Of a stretch of DNA of 44,222 nt, positions 1 to 7,835 are shown piece by piece. Position 1 is the first letter of the stretch. Each line of letters starts with the position of its first letter. Both the position numbers and the translations under genes were made by a program. Origin of the DNA: Rhodobium orientis. GTDB lineage: Bacteria > Pseudomonadota > Alphaproteobacteria > Rhizobiales > Rhodobiaceae. The notes under the pieces are model-generated. The model saw only the letters and a program-made list of their open reading frames with translations, ran no database searches and was not told the DNA's origin. The stretch lies in contig NZ_NPEV01000034.1 in the NCBI RefSeq assembly GCF_003258835.1, positions 1-44,222 of the forward strand, given 5' to 3'.

Positions 1-2
1 TC

Positions 3-167
3 ATCGCCGACACGGTGGAGCGCGAGGCCCAGGTCATCGGCCTGCTCGATTTCAAGCTGCGCTACGGCCAGGGCGCCACACCGAATCCCCAAGACTTACC
101 GACGGGTGCTTGCATCGCCCGTCGGCTTCCGCTTTCCTGTGCTCTCCTCCCGGACCTCCCGATCTAA
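3..167 (+). CDS. C-terminal end of a probable EAL-domain (c-di-GMP phosphodiesterase-like) protein, 5' truncated
   Basis: An open frame enters from the left edge and stops at TAA 165-167, giving 54 residues. Its start reads [19 protein letters not shown] followed by RYGQG, which resembles the end of EAL domains, where a glutamate-rich helix is followed by a 'LLDF...FGQG' segment. EAL domains hydrolyse cyclic di-GMP or serve as degenerate regulatory modules; the catalytic residues lie outside the window, so activity cannot be judged. After GQG the usual 'LFG.P' tail is missing and the last 30 residues (beginning ATPNPQDLP) look unlike the family. This could be a natural tail, a frameshift near base 75, or a sign that the family call is wrong. 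It ends 11 bases before the next start. Confidence 0.45.
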   Translation: MADTVEREAQVIGLLDFKLRYGQGATPNPQDLPTGACIARRLPLSCALLPDLPI

Positions 168-178
168 CGGAAAATGCC

Positions 179-793
179 ATGCCCACGACTGACCATCAGG
201 CGTTCCACGAGCCGCTTGCCGATGCCGCCCTCGACCAGCTCTTCCGCCAGGCGCGCACCCACAATGGCTGGCAGGATCGCGACGTCGACGACACCACGCT
301 GCGCGCCCTTGCCGAGCTGATGAAATGGGGTCCGACCGCGGCCAACTGCCTGCCCGCACGGATCGTCTTCGTCAAATCCGACGACGCCAAGGACAAGCTC
401 ATCCCGCTGATGTCGGACAACAACAAGAAAAAGACCCGCGCCGCGCCGGTCACCGCGATCGTCGGCTTCGACCTGGAATTCTACGAGCACCTGCCGAAGC
501 TCTTCCCCCATGCGGACGCCCGCTCCTGGTTCGCCGGCAACGACTCCGCGATCGAGAGCACCGCGTTCCGCAACGGCAGCCTCCAGGGCGCCTATATGAT
601 CCTTGCCGCCCGCGCCCTCGGCCTCGATGCGGGCCCGATGTCCGGCTTCGACGAGGAGGGCGTCAACGCCGCTTTCTTCGCCGGCACCAAGGTGCGCGCC
701 AACTTCATCTGCAATCTCGGCTACGGCGATCCTGAGGCCCTGTTCGACCGCCTGCCGCGGCTCGAATTCGAGGATTTCTGCCGGATCCTCTAG
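179..793 (+). CDS. RutE/HadB-type nitroreductase family protein (putative malonic semialdehyde reductase)
   Basis: This 204-residue protein matches the RutE/HadB branch of the nitroreductase superfamily. These are FMN enzymes that use NAD(P)H; RutE reduces malonic semialdehyde to 3-hydroxypropionate in pyrimidine breakdown, and HadB-type members act on halogenated quinone or aldehyde products. Visible signatures are the N-terminal [14 protein letters not shown] helix, the [16 protein letters not shown] flavin-binding segment (about residues 51-66), and the C-terminal [20 protein letters not shown]. The length is normal. The open frame extends upstream to an ATG at 110, but the family begins close to the ATG at 179, which also lies just past the stop of the preceding gene. 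No other rut genes are nearby, so the substrate is uncertain and a general aldehyde or quinone reductase is equally possible. Confidence 0.82.
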   Translation: MPTTDHQAFHEPLADAALDQLFRQARTHNGWQDRDVDDTTLRALAELMKWGPTAANCLPARIVFVKSDDAKDKLIPLMSDNNKKKTRAAPVTAIVGFDLEFYEHLPKLFPHADARSWFAGNDSAIESTAFRNGSLQGAYMILAARALGLDAGPMSGFDEEGVNAAFFAGTKVRANFICNLGYGDPEALFDRLPRLEFEDFCRIL

Positions 794-897
794 GCCGCAG
801 AGCGTGCCCGGGCGGGCGCCGGGCGCTGCCGGGTCCGCGACCTCTTGGTCGAAAGCCCGACTCGACTTCGATCTACCGTGCGGGTAAGGCGGTTATC

Positions 898-1578
898 ATG
901 CGTTTGTTGGCGATCGATACCGCGCTCAATGCCTGTTCCGTGGCCGTCCTCGACGATGGCGACGCCGGTCGCCTGGAAACGGCGTCGGAGGCAATGGAGC
1001 GCGGCCACGCCGAGCGGCTCATCGGCATGATCGGCGAGGTGCTCGCCGACGCCGAATTGAGCTTCAACGACCTCGACCGCATCGTCGCCACGGTCGGGCC
1101 CGGCAGCTTTACCGGCGTGCGCGTCGGCCTTGCCACCGCCCGCGGCCTCGGCCTTGTCCTGAAAAAGCCCGTTGTCGGCGTCACCACCCTCGCCGCACTC
1201 GCCGAAAGCGGGCGCGGCGACGGCGGCGACGCGACACCCGTTGCCGCCGTCATCGATGCACGGCGCGGCGAGATCTATGCCGAGCTCAACGGGGCCGGAG
1301 CGCCCTCTGCCGGCCCGCGCGTCTGTTCCGCCGCCGACTTTGCCAAAGACCTCCCGAGCGGGACCCGCCTCGTCGGCTCGGCGGCCGAGGAGGTGGCGCG
1401 CGCCGCCGATGCCTGCGGCACGGCGGTCACGGTCGTTTCCGCCCGCGCCGCGCCGCCGATTGCCGCGGTCGCCCGCCTCGGCGCCGCCGCGCCTCCTCCG
1501 GGCGCGCCGCCGGCGCCGCTTTACCTGCGCGCGCCCGACGCCAAACCCCAGGCGGATGCCCGCCTTGCGCGGGTCTGA
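898..1578 (+). CDS. tsaB: tRNA threonylcarbamoyladenosine biosynthesis protein TsaB
   Basis: TsaB is the non-catalytic partner of TsaD in the cytoplasmic TsaBDE complex, which transfers threonylcarbamoyl to A37 of ANN-decoding tRNAs (t6A). The 226-residue protein has the ASKHA-type N-terminal LLAIDTALNACSVAV strand-turn (residues 3-17), the GHAERLIGMI helix and the family signature VGPGSFTGVRVGLATARGL (about residues 66-84). The C-terminal half is rich in Ala, Pro and Arg and poorly conserved, as is usual. The next gene, rimI, begins 5 bases after the stop, so the pair is almost certainly cotranscribed; tsaB-rimI adjacency is widespread in bacteria. The ATG at 898 is the only start that fits the conserved N-terminus. 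Confidence 0.95.
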   Translation: MRLLAIDTALNACSVAVLDDGDAGRLETASEAMERGHAERLIGMIGEVLADAELSFNDLDRIVATVGPGSFTGVRVGLATARGLGLVLKKPVVGVTTLAALAESGRGDGGDATPVAAVIDARRGEIYAELNGAGAPSAGPRVCSAADFAKDLPSGTRLVGSAAEEVARAADACGTAVTVVSARAAPPIAAVARLGAAAPPPGAPPAPLYLRAPDAKPQADARLARV

Positions 1579-1583
1579 TCCCC

Positions 1584-2069
1584 ATGTGGTGGCTGCTGCA
1601 GATCCCGACCCTGGTCGACGCGGCGACCGAGGACGACGTCGCGGCGCTGAGCGAGATCCACACCGAGGCTTTCGAGCACACCTGGAGCGAGGAAGAGATT
1701 GCCGCACTTTTGCGGCAGGAAAACGTGATAGGGCTTGCCGCGCGGCGGTCCAGCCTCTTTGCCGCCGTCCGGCCGGTCGGTTTCGTCATGGTGCGCACCG
1801 CTGCCGACGAGGCGGAGATCCTCACCATCGCCGTCTCGCCGTCATGCAGGCGCCGTGGCATCGGCCGGCAACTCGTCGAGGCGGTATTGCGCAAGCTCTA
1901 TGCCGACCGGATCGCCGAGTTGTATCTTGAGGTGGATGTCGGCAATATCGCCGCAGTCGGTCTATACCGGAGTCTGGGATTCCGGGAAGTCGGTGAGCGG
2001 ATCGGCTATTATGGAAACGCAGATGGCGAACGGAGTACCGCACTCGTCATGAAACGGGAACTGCGTTAG
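1584..2069 (+). CDS. rimI: GNAT N-acetyltransferase RimI (ribosomal protein S18-alanine N-acetyltransferase family)
   Basis: This is a 161-residue single-domain GNAT acetyltransferase. RimI acetylates the N-terminal alanine of ribosomal protein S18 in enterobacteria; the substrate in alphaproteobacteria is less certain. The acetyl-CoA pyrophosphate loop reads CRRRGIGRQL (about residues 89-98), preceded by the ILTIAVSPS strand and followed by LEVDVGNIAAVGLYRSLGF and a C-terminal RIGYY segment typical of RimI. The position directly after tsaB supports RimI over a generic GNAT protein. It lies 5 bases after tsaB and about 100 bases before the Fur-family gene. Confidence 0.9.
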   Translation: MWWLLQIPTLVDAATEDDVAALSEIHTEAFEHTWSEEEIAALLRQENVIGLAARRSSLFAAVRPVGFVMVRTAADEAEILTIAVSPSCRRRGIGRQLVEAVLRKLYADRIAELYLEVDVGNIAAVGLYRSLGFREVGERIGYYGNADGERSTALVMKRELR

Positions 2070-2171
2070 ATTAACAATTTCGCCCCCTTGAATAGGAAGG
2101 CCGGGTCGGGTGCGGCCCGGGAAGACCGGCCGGGGGAATTGCGGAACCGAGAGATGCGAGGTCGAGTCGAC

Positions 2172-2600
2172 GTGGACGACAGCGGGATGAAACAGCGGAT
2201 CGAGGAGCAGTGCGTCGCCAAGGGCATGCGGATGACCGACCAGCGTCGCGTCATCGCCCGGGTGCTGGAATCCTCCGAAGACCACCCGGATGTCGAGGAA
2301 CTCTACCGACGATCCGTCGCCGTCGATCCCAACATTTCCATCTCCACGGTCTACCGCACGGTCAAGCTGTTCGAGGACGCCGGCATCATCGAGCGCCACG
2401 ATTTCCGCGACGGCCGCGCCCGCTACGAGACGGTCAGCGAGGATCATCACGATCACCTGATCAATCTGCGCACCGGCGAAGTGGTGGAATTCCACGACGA
2501 GGAGATCGAGCGCCTGCAGGAGCTGATCGCCAAGCGCCTCGGCTACAAGGTCGTCGACCATCGGCTCGAACTCTACGCCCTGCCCCTCGATGACGACTGA
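2172..2600 (+). CDS. fur: Fur-family metal-responsive transcriptional regulator (Fur/Mur type)
   Basis: The protein is a cytoplasmic DNA-binding repressor of the ferric uptake regulator family. The winged-helix part includes GMRMTDQRRVIARVLE, the recognition helix region ISISTVYRTVKLFEDAGII, and then HDFRDGRARYE. The metal and dimerisation part contains HHDHLINLRTGEVVEF and ends VDHRLELYALPL. There is no CxxC structural zinc motif. In rhizobia the closest relatives of this sequence act as Mur (manganese-responsive) rather than iron-responsive Fur, so metal specificity is an inference and either symbol could apply. Start choice is uncertain: GTG 2172 has GAGG at 2158-2161 ten bases upstream and gives the length seen in rhizobial Mur; ATG 2187 is the alternative; the frame also opens further upstream. 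Confidence 0.9.
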   Translation: MDDSGMKQRIEEQCVAKGMRMTDQRRVIARVLESSEDHPDVEELYRRSVAVDPNISISTVYRTVKLFEDAGIIERHDFRDGRARYETVSEDHHDHLINLRTGEVVEFHDEEIERLQELIAKRLGYKVVDHRLELYALPLDDD

Positions 2601-2651
2601 TCTCCCGGGCAGCGCCCGCGCGATGCGGCCGGGCGCCGGCGGGAAACGGTG

Positions 2652-3497
2652 ATGGGCACCCTTCGCGCCGTCTTTATCCTGTCTGTGCTGACGCCGGTGA
2701 CGCTGCTGGCGATTCCCGTGCAGTGGCTCGCCGTGCGCACCGGCTCGTCGCTGGCCCGCCGCATCCCCGTCGCCTGGCACCGCTTCGTGCGCACGCTCCT
2801 CGGCATCCGCGTTCGCGTCACCGGCCGGCCGAGCGACGAGCGCCCGCTCTTGATCACCGCCAACCACGCCTCCTGGCTCGACATCACCGTGCTGTCCGGC
2901 CTGATGCCGATCTCCTTCATTGCCAAGGCCGAGGTCGCCGGCTGGCCGGTGTTCGGCCTGTTCGCCAAGCTGCAGAGGACCGTCTTCGTCGACCGCACCC
3001 GCCGCGCCCAGACCGGCGTCGTCGCGACGGAAATCGCCGGCCGGCTGAAGGACGGAGATGCCATGGTGCTGTTTCCCGAGGGCACCTCCAACAACGGCAA
3101 CGAGGTGCTCCCCTTCCGCACCGCGCTGATCGGCGCGGCGCGCCACGCCATCGACGAGGAGGGTGGGACGACGGTCTGGATCCAGCCGCTGTCGATCGCC
3201 TATACGCGGCTGCACGGCGTGCCGCTCGGCCGCCGCTACCGCCCGCTCGTTGCCTGGTACGGCGGCATGGACATGGCGCCCCATTTTCTGGCGGTGCTGA
3301 AGGCGGGCCCGCTCGACGTGGAGATCACCTGGGGCGAGCCGATCGGCTACGACGTCGACTCCGACCGCAAGGCGATCGCCCGCACCGCCGAAAAGGCCGT
3401 GCGGGAGATGACGACCGCGGCGCTCACCGGCCGCCAGGGCGAGGCCGCCGTCAAGGCGCCGCCGAAAGACGTGCCGATGATGAAAGAAGCCTCCTGA
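2652..3497 (+). CDS. plsC: 1-acyl-sn-glycerol-3-phosphate acyltransferase (PlsC)
   Basis: PlsC acylates lysophosphatidic acid at the sn-2 position to make phosphatidic acid, the precursor of membrane phospholipids, at the inner face of the cytoplasmic membrane. The 281-residue protein begins with a hydrophobic membrane segment (about residues 4-22, including FILSVLTPVTLLAIPVQWL). The catalytic NHASWLD motif (H-x4-D, H72 and D77) follows, and then the FPEGTSNNG substrate-binding motif. Length and motif order are normal. A GTG directly precedes the chosen ATG (GTGATG at 2649-2654), so the start could be one codon earlier. The same neighbours, Fur/Mur upstream and MiaB downstream, occur in rhizobia. 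About 190 bases separate it from the chosen miaB start. Confidence 0.93.
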   Translation: MGTLRAVFILSVLTPVTLLAIPVQWLAVRTGSSLARRIPVAWHRFVRTLLGIRVRVTGRPSDERPLLITANHASWLDITVLSGLMPISFIAKAEVAGWPVFGLFAKLQRTVFVDRTRRAQTGVVATEIAGRLKDGDAMVLFPEGTSNNGNEVLPFRTALIGAARHAIDEEGGTTVWIQPLSIAYTRLHGVPLGRRYRPLVAWYGGMDMAPHFLAVLKAGPLDVEITWGEPIGYDVDSDRKAIARTAEKAVREMTTAALTGRQGEAAVKAPPKDVPMMKEAS

Positions 3498-3686
3498 GCC
3501 GGCCGTCACGCGAGGGCCAAACTCGCCCCCTATTCTCAACGGCGACAAAAAAGGGTAGAGGAGGGCTCAAGGACCCGCAAAACCTCCGTGCCTTTTGTGG
3601 CACCGGAACGCCGCCGCGGCGGCCGCGGGCCGGAACCTCCGACACCGACAAGACCGCATCCAGCGACACGGCCGACAGCGATACGA

Positions 3687-5096
3687 ATGACAAAACCGGC
3701 GAAAGTTTTCATCAAGACCTATGGCTGCCAGATGAACGTCTACGACTCCGAGCGGATGTCGGACGCCCTGGCGCCGGCCGGCTTTGAGGAGACCGACGAC
3801 ATGGCGGCGGCGGATCTCGTCGTCCTCAACACCTGCCATATCCGCGAAAAGGCCGCAGAGAAGGTCTATTCCGAGCTCGGCCGCGTGCGCACCGTCAAGG
3901 AAGCCCGCGAGCGCGACGGCAAGAAGACGCTGGTCGCCGTTGCCGGCTGCGTCGCCCAGGCCGAGGGCGCGGAGATCGTCCGCCGGGCGCCCGTCGTCGA
4001 CCTCGTCGTCGGCCCGCAGAGCTATCACCGGCTCGGCGACCTGCTGGACAGTGCCCGCGCCGGCGCCAAGCCGGTGGAGACCGAGTTCTTCGCCGAAGAA
4101 AAGTTCAAGGGCCTGCCGGCCGGGCGCGAGTCGCGCCTGCGCGCCCGCGGCGTCACTGCGTTTCTGACCGTGCAGGAGGGCTGCGACAAGTTCTGCACCT
4201 TCTGCGTCGTGCCCTATACCCGCGGCGCGGAGCTGTCGCGCTCCGTTGACGAGATCGTCGCCGAGGCCGAGCGGCTGGCGGATGCGGGCGTGCGCGAGGT
4301 GACGCTCCTCGGCCAGAACGTCAACGCCTTCCATGGCGCGGGACCCGACGGCAAGCCGTGGGGCCTCGGCCGGCTGCTCTATCGCCTTGCCGACATCCCC
4401 GGCCTCGACCGGCTGCGCTACACCACCAGCCACCCGCGCGACATGGACGAGGAGCTGATCGCCGCCCACCGCGACCTGCCGGCGTTGATGCCCTATCTGC
4501 ATCTGCCGGTGCAGTCCGGTTCCGACCGGATCCTGAAGGCCATGAACCGGCGCCACAAGGCGGCCGATTACCTGCGCCTCGTCGAGCGCATCAAGGAAGT
4601 ACGCCCGGACATCGCCCTTTCCGGCGATTTCATCGTCGGCTTTCCGGGCGAGACCGATGCCGATTTCGACGACACCATGCGGCTGATCGAAACGGTCGGC
4701 TACGCCCAGGCCTTTTCATTCAAATACAGCCCGCGTCCGGGAACGCCCGCAGCCGATCTGGAAACCCAGGTCGACGAGGCGGTAAAGGCCGAACGGCTCG
4801 CCCGCCTGCAGGCGCTCCTCACCGAACAGCAGAAGGCCTTCAACGCCGGCTGCCAAGGCCGCACCATCGACGTCCTCCTGGAACGCCCGGGCAGAAAACC
4901 CGGCCAGCTCGCCGGCCGCTCGCCCTGGCTGCAGCCGGTGCAGATCGACGCGCCCGCAGAGCTCATCGGCGAGATCGTCGCCGCCCGGGTCGACGCCATC
5001 GGTTCCAACAGCCTGTTCGCCTCTCTTGTGGAGCCGCGGGCCTCGGTTTCCGGCATCCCCCATGCCGCCCCCCTCCCAGCGGAGAGCGTTGCTTGA
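3687..5096 (+). CDS. miaB: tRNA-2-methylthio-N6-dimethylallyladenosine synthase MiaB
   Basis: MiaB is a radical-SAM methylthiotransferase that converts i6A37 to ms2i6A37 in tRNAs. The N-terminal UPF0004 domain carries TYGCQMN (C14), a second cysteine in [10 protein letters not shown] and a third in VAGCVAQ, which bind one Fe-S cluster. The radical-SAM core has C166-x3-C170-x2-C173 (sequence CDKFCTFC). A C-terminal TRAM domain follows, ending around NSLFASL. At 469 residues the length is typical. The open frame runs upstream to a GTG at 3588, but that extension is low-complexity Arg/Pro and family members begin near the ATG at 3687. The stop overlaps the TTG start of the phoH-like gene, so the two are translationally coupled. 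Confidence 0.95.
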   Translation: MTKPAKVFIKTYGCQMNVYDSERMSDALAPAGFEETDDMAAADLVVLNTCHIREKAAEKVYSELGRVRTVKEARERDGKKTLVAVAGCVAQAEGAEIVRRAPVVDLVVGPQSYHRLGDLLDSARAGAKPVETEFFAEEKFKGLPAGRESRLRARGVTAFLTVQEGCDKFCTFCVVPYTRGAELSRSVDEIVAEAERLADAGVREVTLLGQNVNAFHGAGPDGKPWGLGRLLYRLADIPGLDRLRYTTSHPRDMDEELIAAHRDLPALMPYLHLPVQSGSDRILKAMNRRHKAADYLRLVERIKEVRPDIALSGDFIVGFPGETDADFDDTMRLIETVGYAQAFSFKYSPRPGTPAADLETQVDEAVKAERLARLQALLTEQQKAFNAGCQGRTIDVLLERPGRKPGQLAGRSPWLQPVQIDAPAELIGEIVAARVDAIGSNSLFASLVEPRASVSGIPHAAPLPAESVA

Positions 5097-6160
5097 CCAC
5101 CGATATTCCGACCACGGTCGCCGGCGACGTCGCCATGGCCGCTTCGGCCTCCGACATGAGCCATGTGGTGCTCGCCTTTGAGGACAACCGGCTGGTCAGC
5201 GATCTCTTCGGCCAGTTCGACCAGAATCTGGCCCTCATCGAGCAGCATCTCGGCGTCGACATCATTGCCCGCGGCAACCAGGTGACCATCAAGGGCCACC
5301 ACGAGGGCTGCGAGCAGGCACGGCACGTGCTCGTCGCGCTCTATCAGCGCCTGCAGGAAGGCCACGAGGTTCATCCGGGCGACGTCGACGGCGCCATCCG
5401 CCTGGCGATCGCCGCCGAAAAGCAGTTGCCGCTGCCGACCCTGGAGCCGAAGGCCCGCCTCAGCTTTGCCCAGGTGGCGACGCGCCGGCGCACGGTGATC
5501 GCCCGCTCGCCGGCACAGGATGCATATCTGAGGGCCATGGACCGCTCCGACCTCGTCTTCGGCACGGGCCCGGCCGGCACCGGCAAGACGTTCCTTGCCG
5601 TTGCCTATGCCGCCGCCCTCCTGGAGCGCGGCGATGCCAACCGGCTGATCCTGTCGCGCCCGGCGGTGGAGGCCGGCGAACGGCTCGGCTTCCTGCCTGG
5701 CGACATGAAGGAAAAGGTCGATCCCTATCTGCGTCCGCTCTACGACGCGCTCTACGAGATGATGCCGGCCGAGCGGGTCGACCGAGGCCTGCAGACCGGC
5801 ATGATCGAGGTCGCGCCGCTCGCCTTCATGCGCGGCCGCACGCTGTCCAACGCGGTCGTCATCCTTGACGAGGCCCAGAACACCTCCGCCATGCAGATGA
5901 AGATGTTCCTGACCCGGCTCGGCGAGAACTCCAAGATGATCGTCACCGGCGATCCGAGCCAGATCGACCTGCCGCCGGGCACCACTTCGGGCCTGATCGA
6001 TGCCCTGAAGGTGCTGCGCGACGTGCCCGGCATCGTCGAGGTGCGCTTCACCGACGTCGACGTCGTCCGCCACGAACTGGTCGCCCGCATCGTGCGCGCC
6101 TATGACGGCGTCGGCCGCCGCGACGTCGAGGCCGCCGGAACGCAGAAAGGTGCCCGGTGA
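5093..6160 (+). CDS. PhoH-like ATPase (YbeZ family)
   Basis: This cytoplasmic P-loop ATPase belongs to the PhoH/YbeZ family, which partners the endoribonuclease YbeY (next gene) in rRNA and RNA quality control. The N-terminal part resembles a KH-like RNA-binding fold ([14 protein letters not shown]). The Walker A motif is GPAGTGKT (residues 159-166) and the Walker B region is VVILDEAQN, followed by [14 protein letters not shown]. Start choice: TTG 5093 overlaps the miaB stop and has GGAGAG at 5081-5086; ATG codons at 5135 and 5156 are alternatives, and family members often start near the latter ([10 protein letters not shown]). At 355 residues it is normal. The stop overlaps the GTG of ybeY by four bases. 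Confidence 0.93.
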   Translation: MTTDIPTTVAGDVAMAASASDMSHVVLAFEDNRLVSDLFGQFDQNLALIEQHLGVDIIARGNQVTIKGHHEGCEQARHVLVALYQRLQEGHEVHPGDVDGAIRLAIAAEKQLPLPTLEPKARLSFAQVATRRRTVIARSPAQDAYLRAMDRSDLVFGTGPAGTGKTFLAVAYAAALLERGDANRLILSRPAVEAGERLGFLPGDMKEKVDPYLRPLYDALYEMMPAERVDRGLQTGMIEVAPLAFMRGRTLSNAVVILDEAQNTSAMQMKMFLTRLGENSKMIVTGDPSQIDLPPGTTSGLIDALKVLRDVPGIVEVRFTDVDVVRHELVARIVRAYDGVGRRDVEAAGTQKGAR

Positions 6161-6705
6161 GCGCAATGACCGCCCCGGCCCCCGAAGGCGCGCTTCCCTT
6201 CGGGATCGAGATCCAGGTCGAGACCGGCGGCTGGACCGGCGCCGGCATGCCGGACCTGGACGCGCTGGCCAGCCGCGCCGCATCGGCGGCGGCCTCGATC
6301 GTGGAGATGGCGACGGTGCCGGGCTCCGAGGTCAGCATGCTGTTTTGCGACGATGCGACGATCCGCGACCTCAACAACCGCTTTCGCGGCAAGGACAAGG
6401 CGACCAACGTGCTGTCCTTTCCCGGCGACGAGCCGCCGGAAGACGGATCGGTGCGGCCGGTCGGTCCGCTGATCGGCGATATCGCGCTTGCATTCGAAAC
6501 GATTCGCCGGGAATCGTCGGAACTGGGTATTCCGTTCGACGACCACCTTACCCATTTGATTGTTCACGGTTTGCTGCATCTTTTCGGCTATGATCATATT
6601 TTCGACGAAGATGCGGCCGTGATGGAGCCGCTCGAAACGCGGATTCTGGCAACGCTGGGCATTGCAGACCCCTATGCGTCGGCCACTTTTGCAATGGACC
6701 AATGA
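6157..6705 (+). CDS. ybeY: Endoribonuclease YbeY (rRNA maturation factor)
   Basis: YbeY is a zinc endoribonuclease needed for 16S rRNA 3'-end maturation, 70S quality control and small-RNA metabolism. The metal-binding motif HGLLHLFGYDH is present with H137, H141 and H147 (H-x3-H-x5-H). The conserved RFRGKDKATNVLSFP segment lies upstream in the chain. The GTG start overlaps the phoH-like stop (GTGA), and the stop overlaps the next ATG (ATGA), so the gene sits in a translationally coupled string. At 182 residues the protein is a little longer than enterobacterial YbeY because of extra N-terminal residues; an internal ATG at 6166 is a possible alternative start. Confidence 0.94.
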   Translation: MSAMTAPAPEGALPFGIEIQVETGGWTGAGMPDLDALASRAASAAASIVEMATVPGSEVSMLFCDDATIRDLNNRFRGKDKATNVLSFPGDEPPEDGSVRPVGPLIGDIALAFETIRRESSELGIPFDDHLTHLIVHGLLHLFGYDHIFDEDAAVMEPLETRILATLGIADPYASATFAMDQ

Positions 6706-7778
6706 ACGATCCCGACCCGCTCCCTATGCCGTCGCGTGAGAGCGACACCGAGCCCGACAGCCAACCCGAAAGCAACGGCGACAAGGACCTCGCACCCGAG
6801 CACGGAATCGTGCTCGACGACGGTATCGTCACGCGTCTTCTCGGCATGATCGGCCTCAGGCACAACGGCACCCTGCGCGACAGCATTGAGGACGCGCTGA
6901 CCCGCGACGAGGCGGCCGAGGGCCAGTTCTCTCCGGTCGAGCGCCTGCTTCTGCGCAACATCCTGCGCCTGCGCGAGATCCGCATCGAGGACGTCATGGT
7001 GCCGCGCGCCGACATCGACGCCGTCGACCAGCAGACGCCGCTCGGCAGCCTCTTGCGCCTGTTCCGCGAATCCGGCCATTCCCGCATGCCGGTCTATTTC
7101 GAGACGCTGGACGATCCGCGCGGCATCATCCACATCAAGGACCTGATGGCCTACATCACCGAGGCGACCGACGCCGGCGATGCGGAGAACGGCGACAATC
7201 TGAAGACCGGCTTCGACCTTGCCAGCCTCGACCTCGGAACGCCGCTGTCCGGCACCGGCCTGGTTCGCTCCGTGCTGTTCGTGCCTCCTTCCATGGGAGC
7301 GCTCGACCTGATGGCGAAGATGCAGGCGAGCCGCATGCAGATGGCCCTGGTCATCGACGAATATGGCGGCACCGACGGCCTGGTCTCGCTGGAAGACCTC
7401 GTCGAGGAGGTCGTCGGCGAAATCTCCGACGAGCACGACGAGGACGACGAGGCCGAGATCGAGGTCGCCGGCGAGGGCATCTGGGTGGCCGACGCCCGGC
7501 TCTATCTCGACGATGCCATCGAGACCATCGGCGCCGACTTCGCCGTGGAGGACCTGGCCGAGGACGTCGACACCCTTGGCGGTCTCGTCTTCACGCTGAT
7601 CGGCCGCATTCCGGTGCGCGGCGAACTGATCGCCTCCGACGCCCTTCCGGGCTTCGAGTTCGAGGTCTTGGACGCCGACCCGCGCCGCATCAGCCGGCTG
7701 CGCATCTATCGCCGGCGCACCGGCGAGGTCCGCCGCCGCACGCGCCGCACCGAGGCGGCCGGGCAAGAGGACGCTTGA
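6702..7778 (+). CDS. CorC/HlyC-family CBS-domain protein
   Basis: The 358-residue protein has an acidic N-terminal stretch, a CBS-domain pair (about residues 95-245, with VPRADIDAV and VIDEYGGTDGLVSLEDLVEEVVGEI) and a C-terminal CorC_HlyC transporter-associated domain (about 255-340). The four-helix DUF21 membrane domain found in longer relatives is absent, so this is the soluble CorC type linked to magnesium/cobalt efflux and often annotated hemolysin C. CBS pairs bind adenosine nucleotides. It is the last member of the overlapping string miaB-phoH-ybeY-corC and lies 57 bases before lnt; phoH-ybeY-corC-lnt is a common bacterial gene order. The precise function is inferred from family and context only. 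Confidence 0.88.
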   Translation: MNDPDPLPMPSRESDTEPDSQPESNGDKDLAPEHGIVLDDGIVTRLLGMIGLRHNGTLRDSIEDALTRDEAAEGQFSPVERLLLRNILRLREIRIEDVMVPRADIDAVDQQTPLGSLLRLFRESGHSRMPVYFETLDDPRGIIHIKDLMAYITEATDAGDAENGDNLKTGFDLASLDLGTPLSGTGLVRSVLFVPPSMGALDLMAKMQASRMQMALVIDEYGGTDGLVSLEDLVEEVVGEISDEHDEDDEAEIEVAGEGIWVADARLYLDDAIETIGADFAVEDLAEDVDTLGGLVFTLIGRIPVRGELIASDALPGFEFEVLDADPRRISRLRIYRRRTGEVRRRTRRTEAAGQEDA

Positions 7779-7835
7779 CCCGGCGCCTGTCCTCTTTGAA
7801 TGCTCGGCCCTGATCGCTGATTCGGGTCCCGCGGC

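Noticed and set aside
1962-3548. Long open frames antisense to or out of frame with real genes (for example minus strand 1962-3548, 12663-14990, 15239-17191, 39861-42803)
   Set aside because: GC-rich coding DNA produces long shadow frames. These are Arg/Gly/His/Asp-rich translations with no recognisable domains, lying opposite clearly conserved genes.
3588-3686. N-terminal extension of MiaB from GTG 3588
   Set aside because: The extension is Pro/Arg/Thr-rich and unlike MiaB; the conserved start is ATG 3687.
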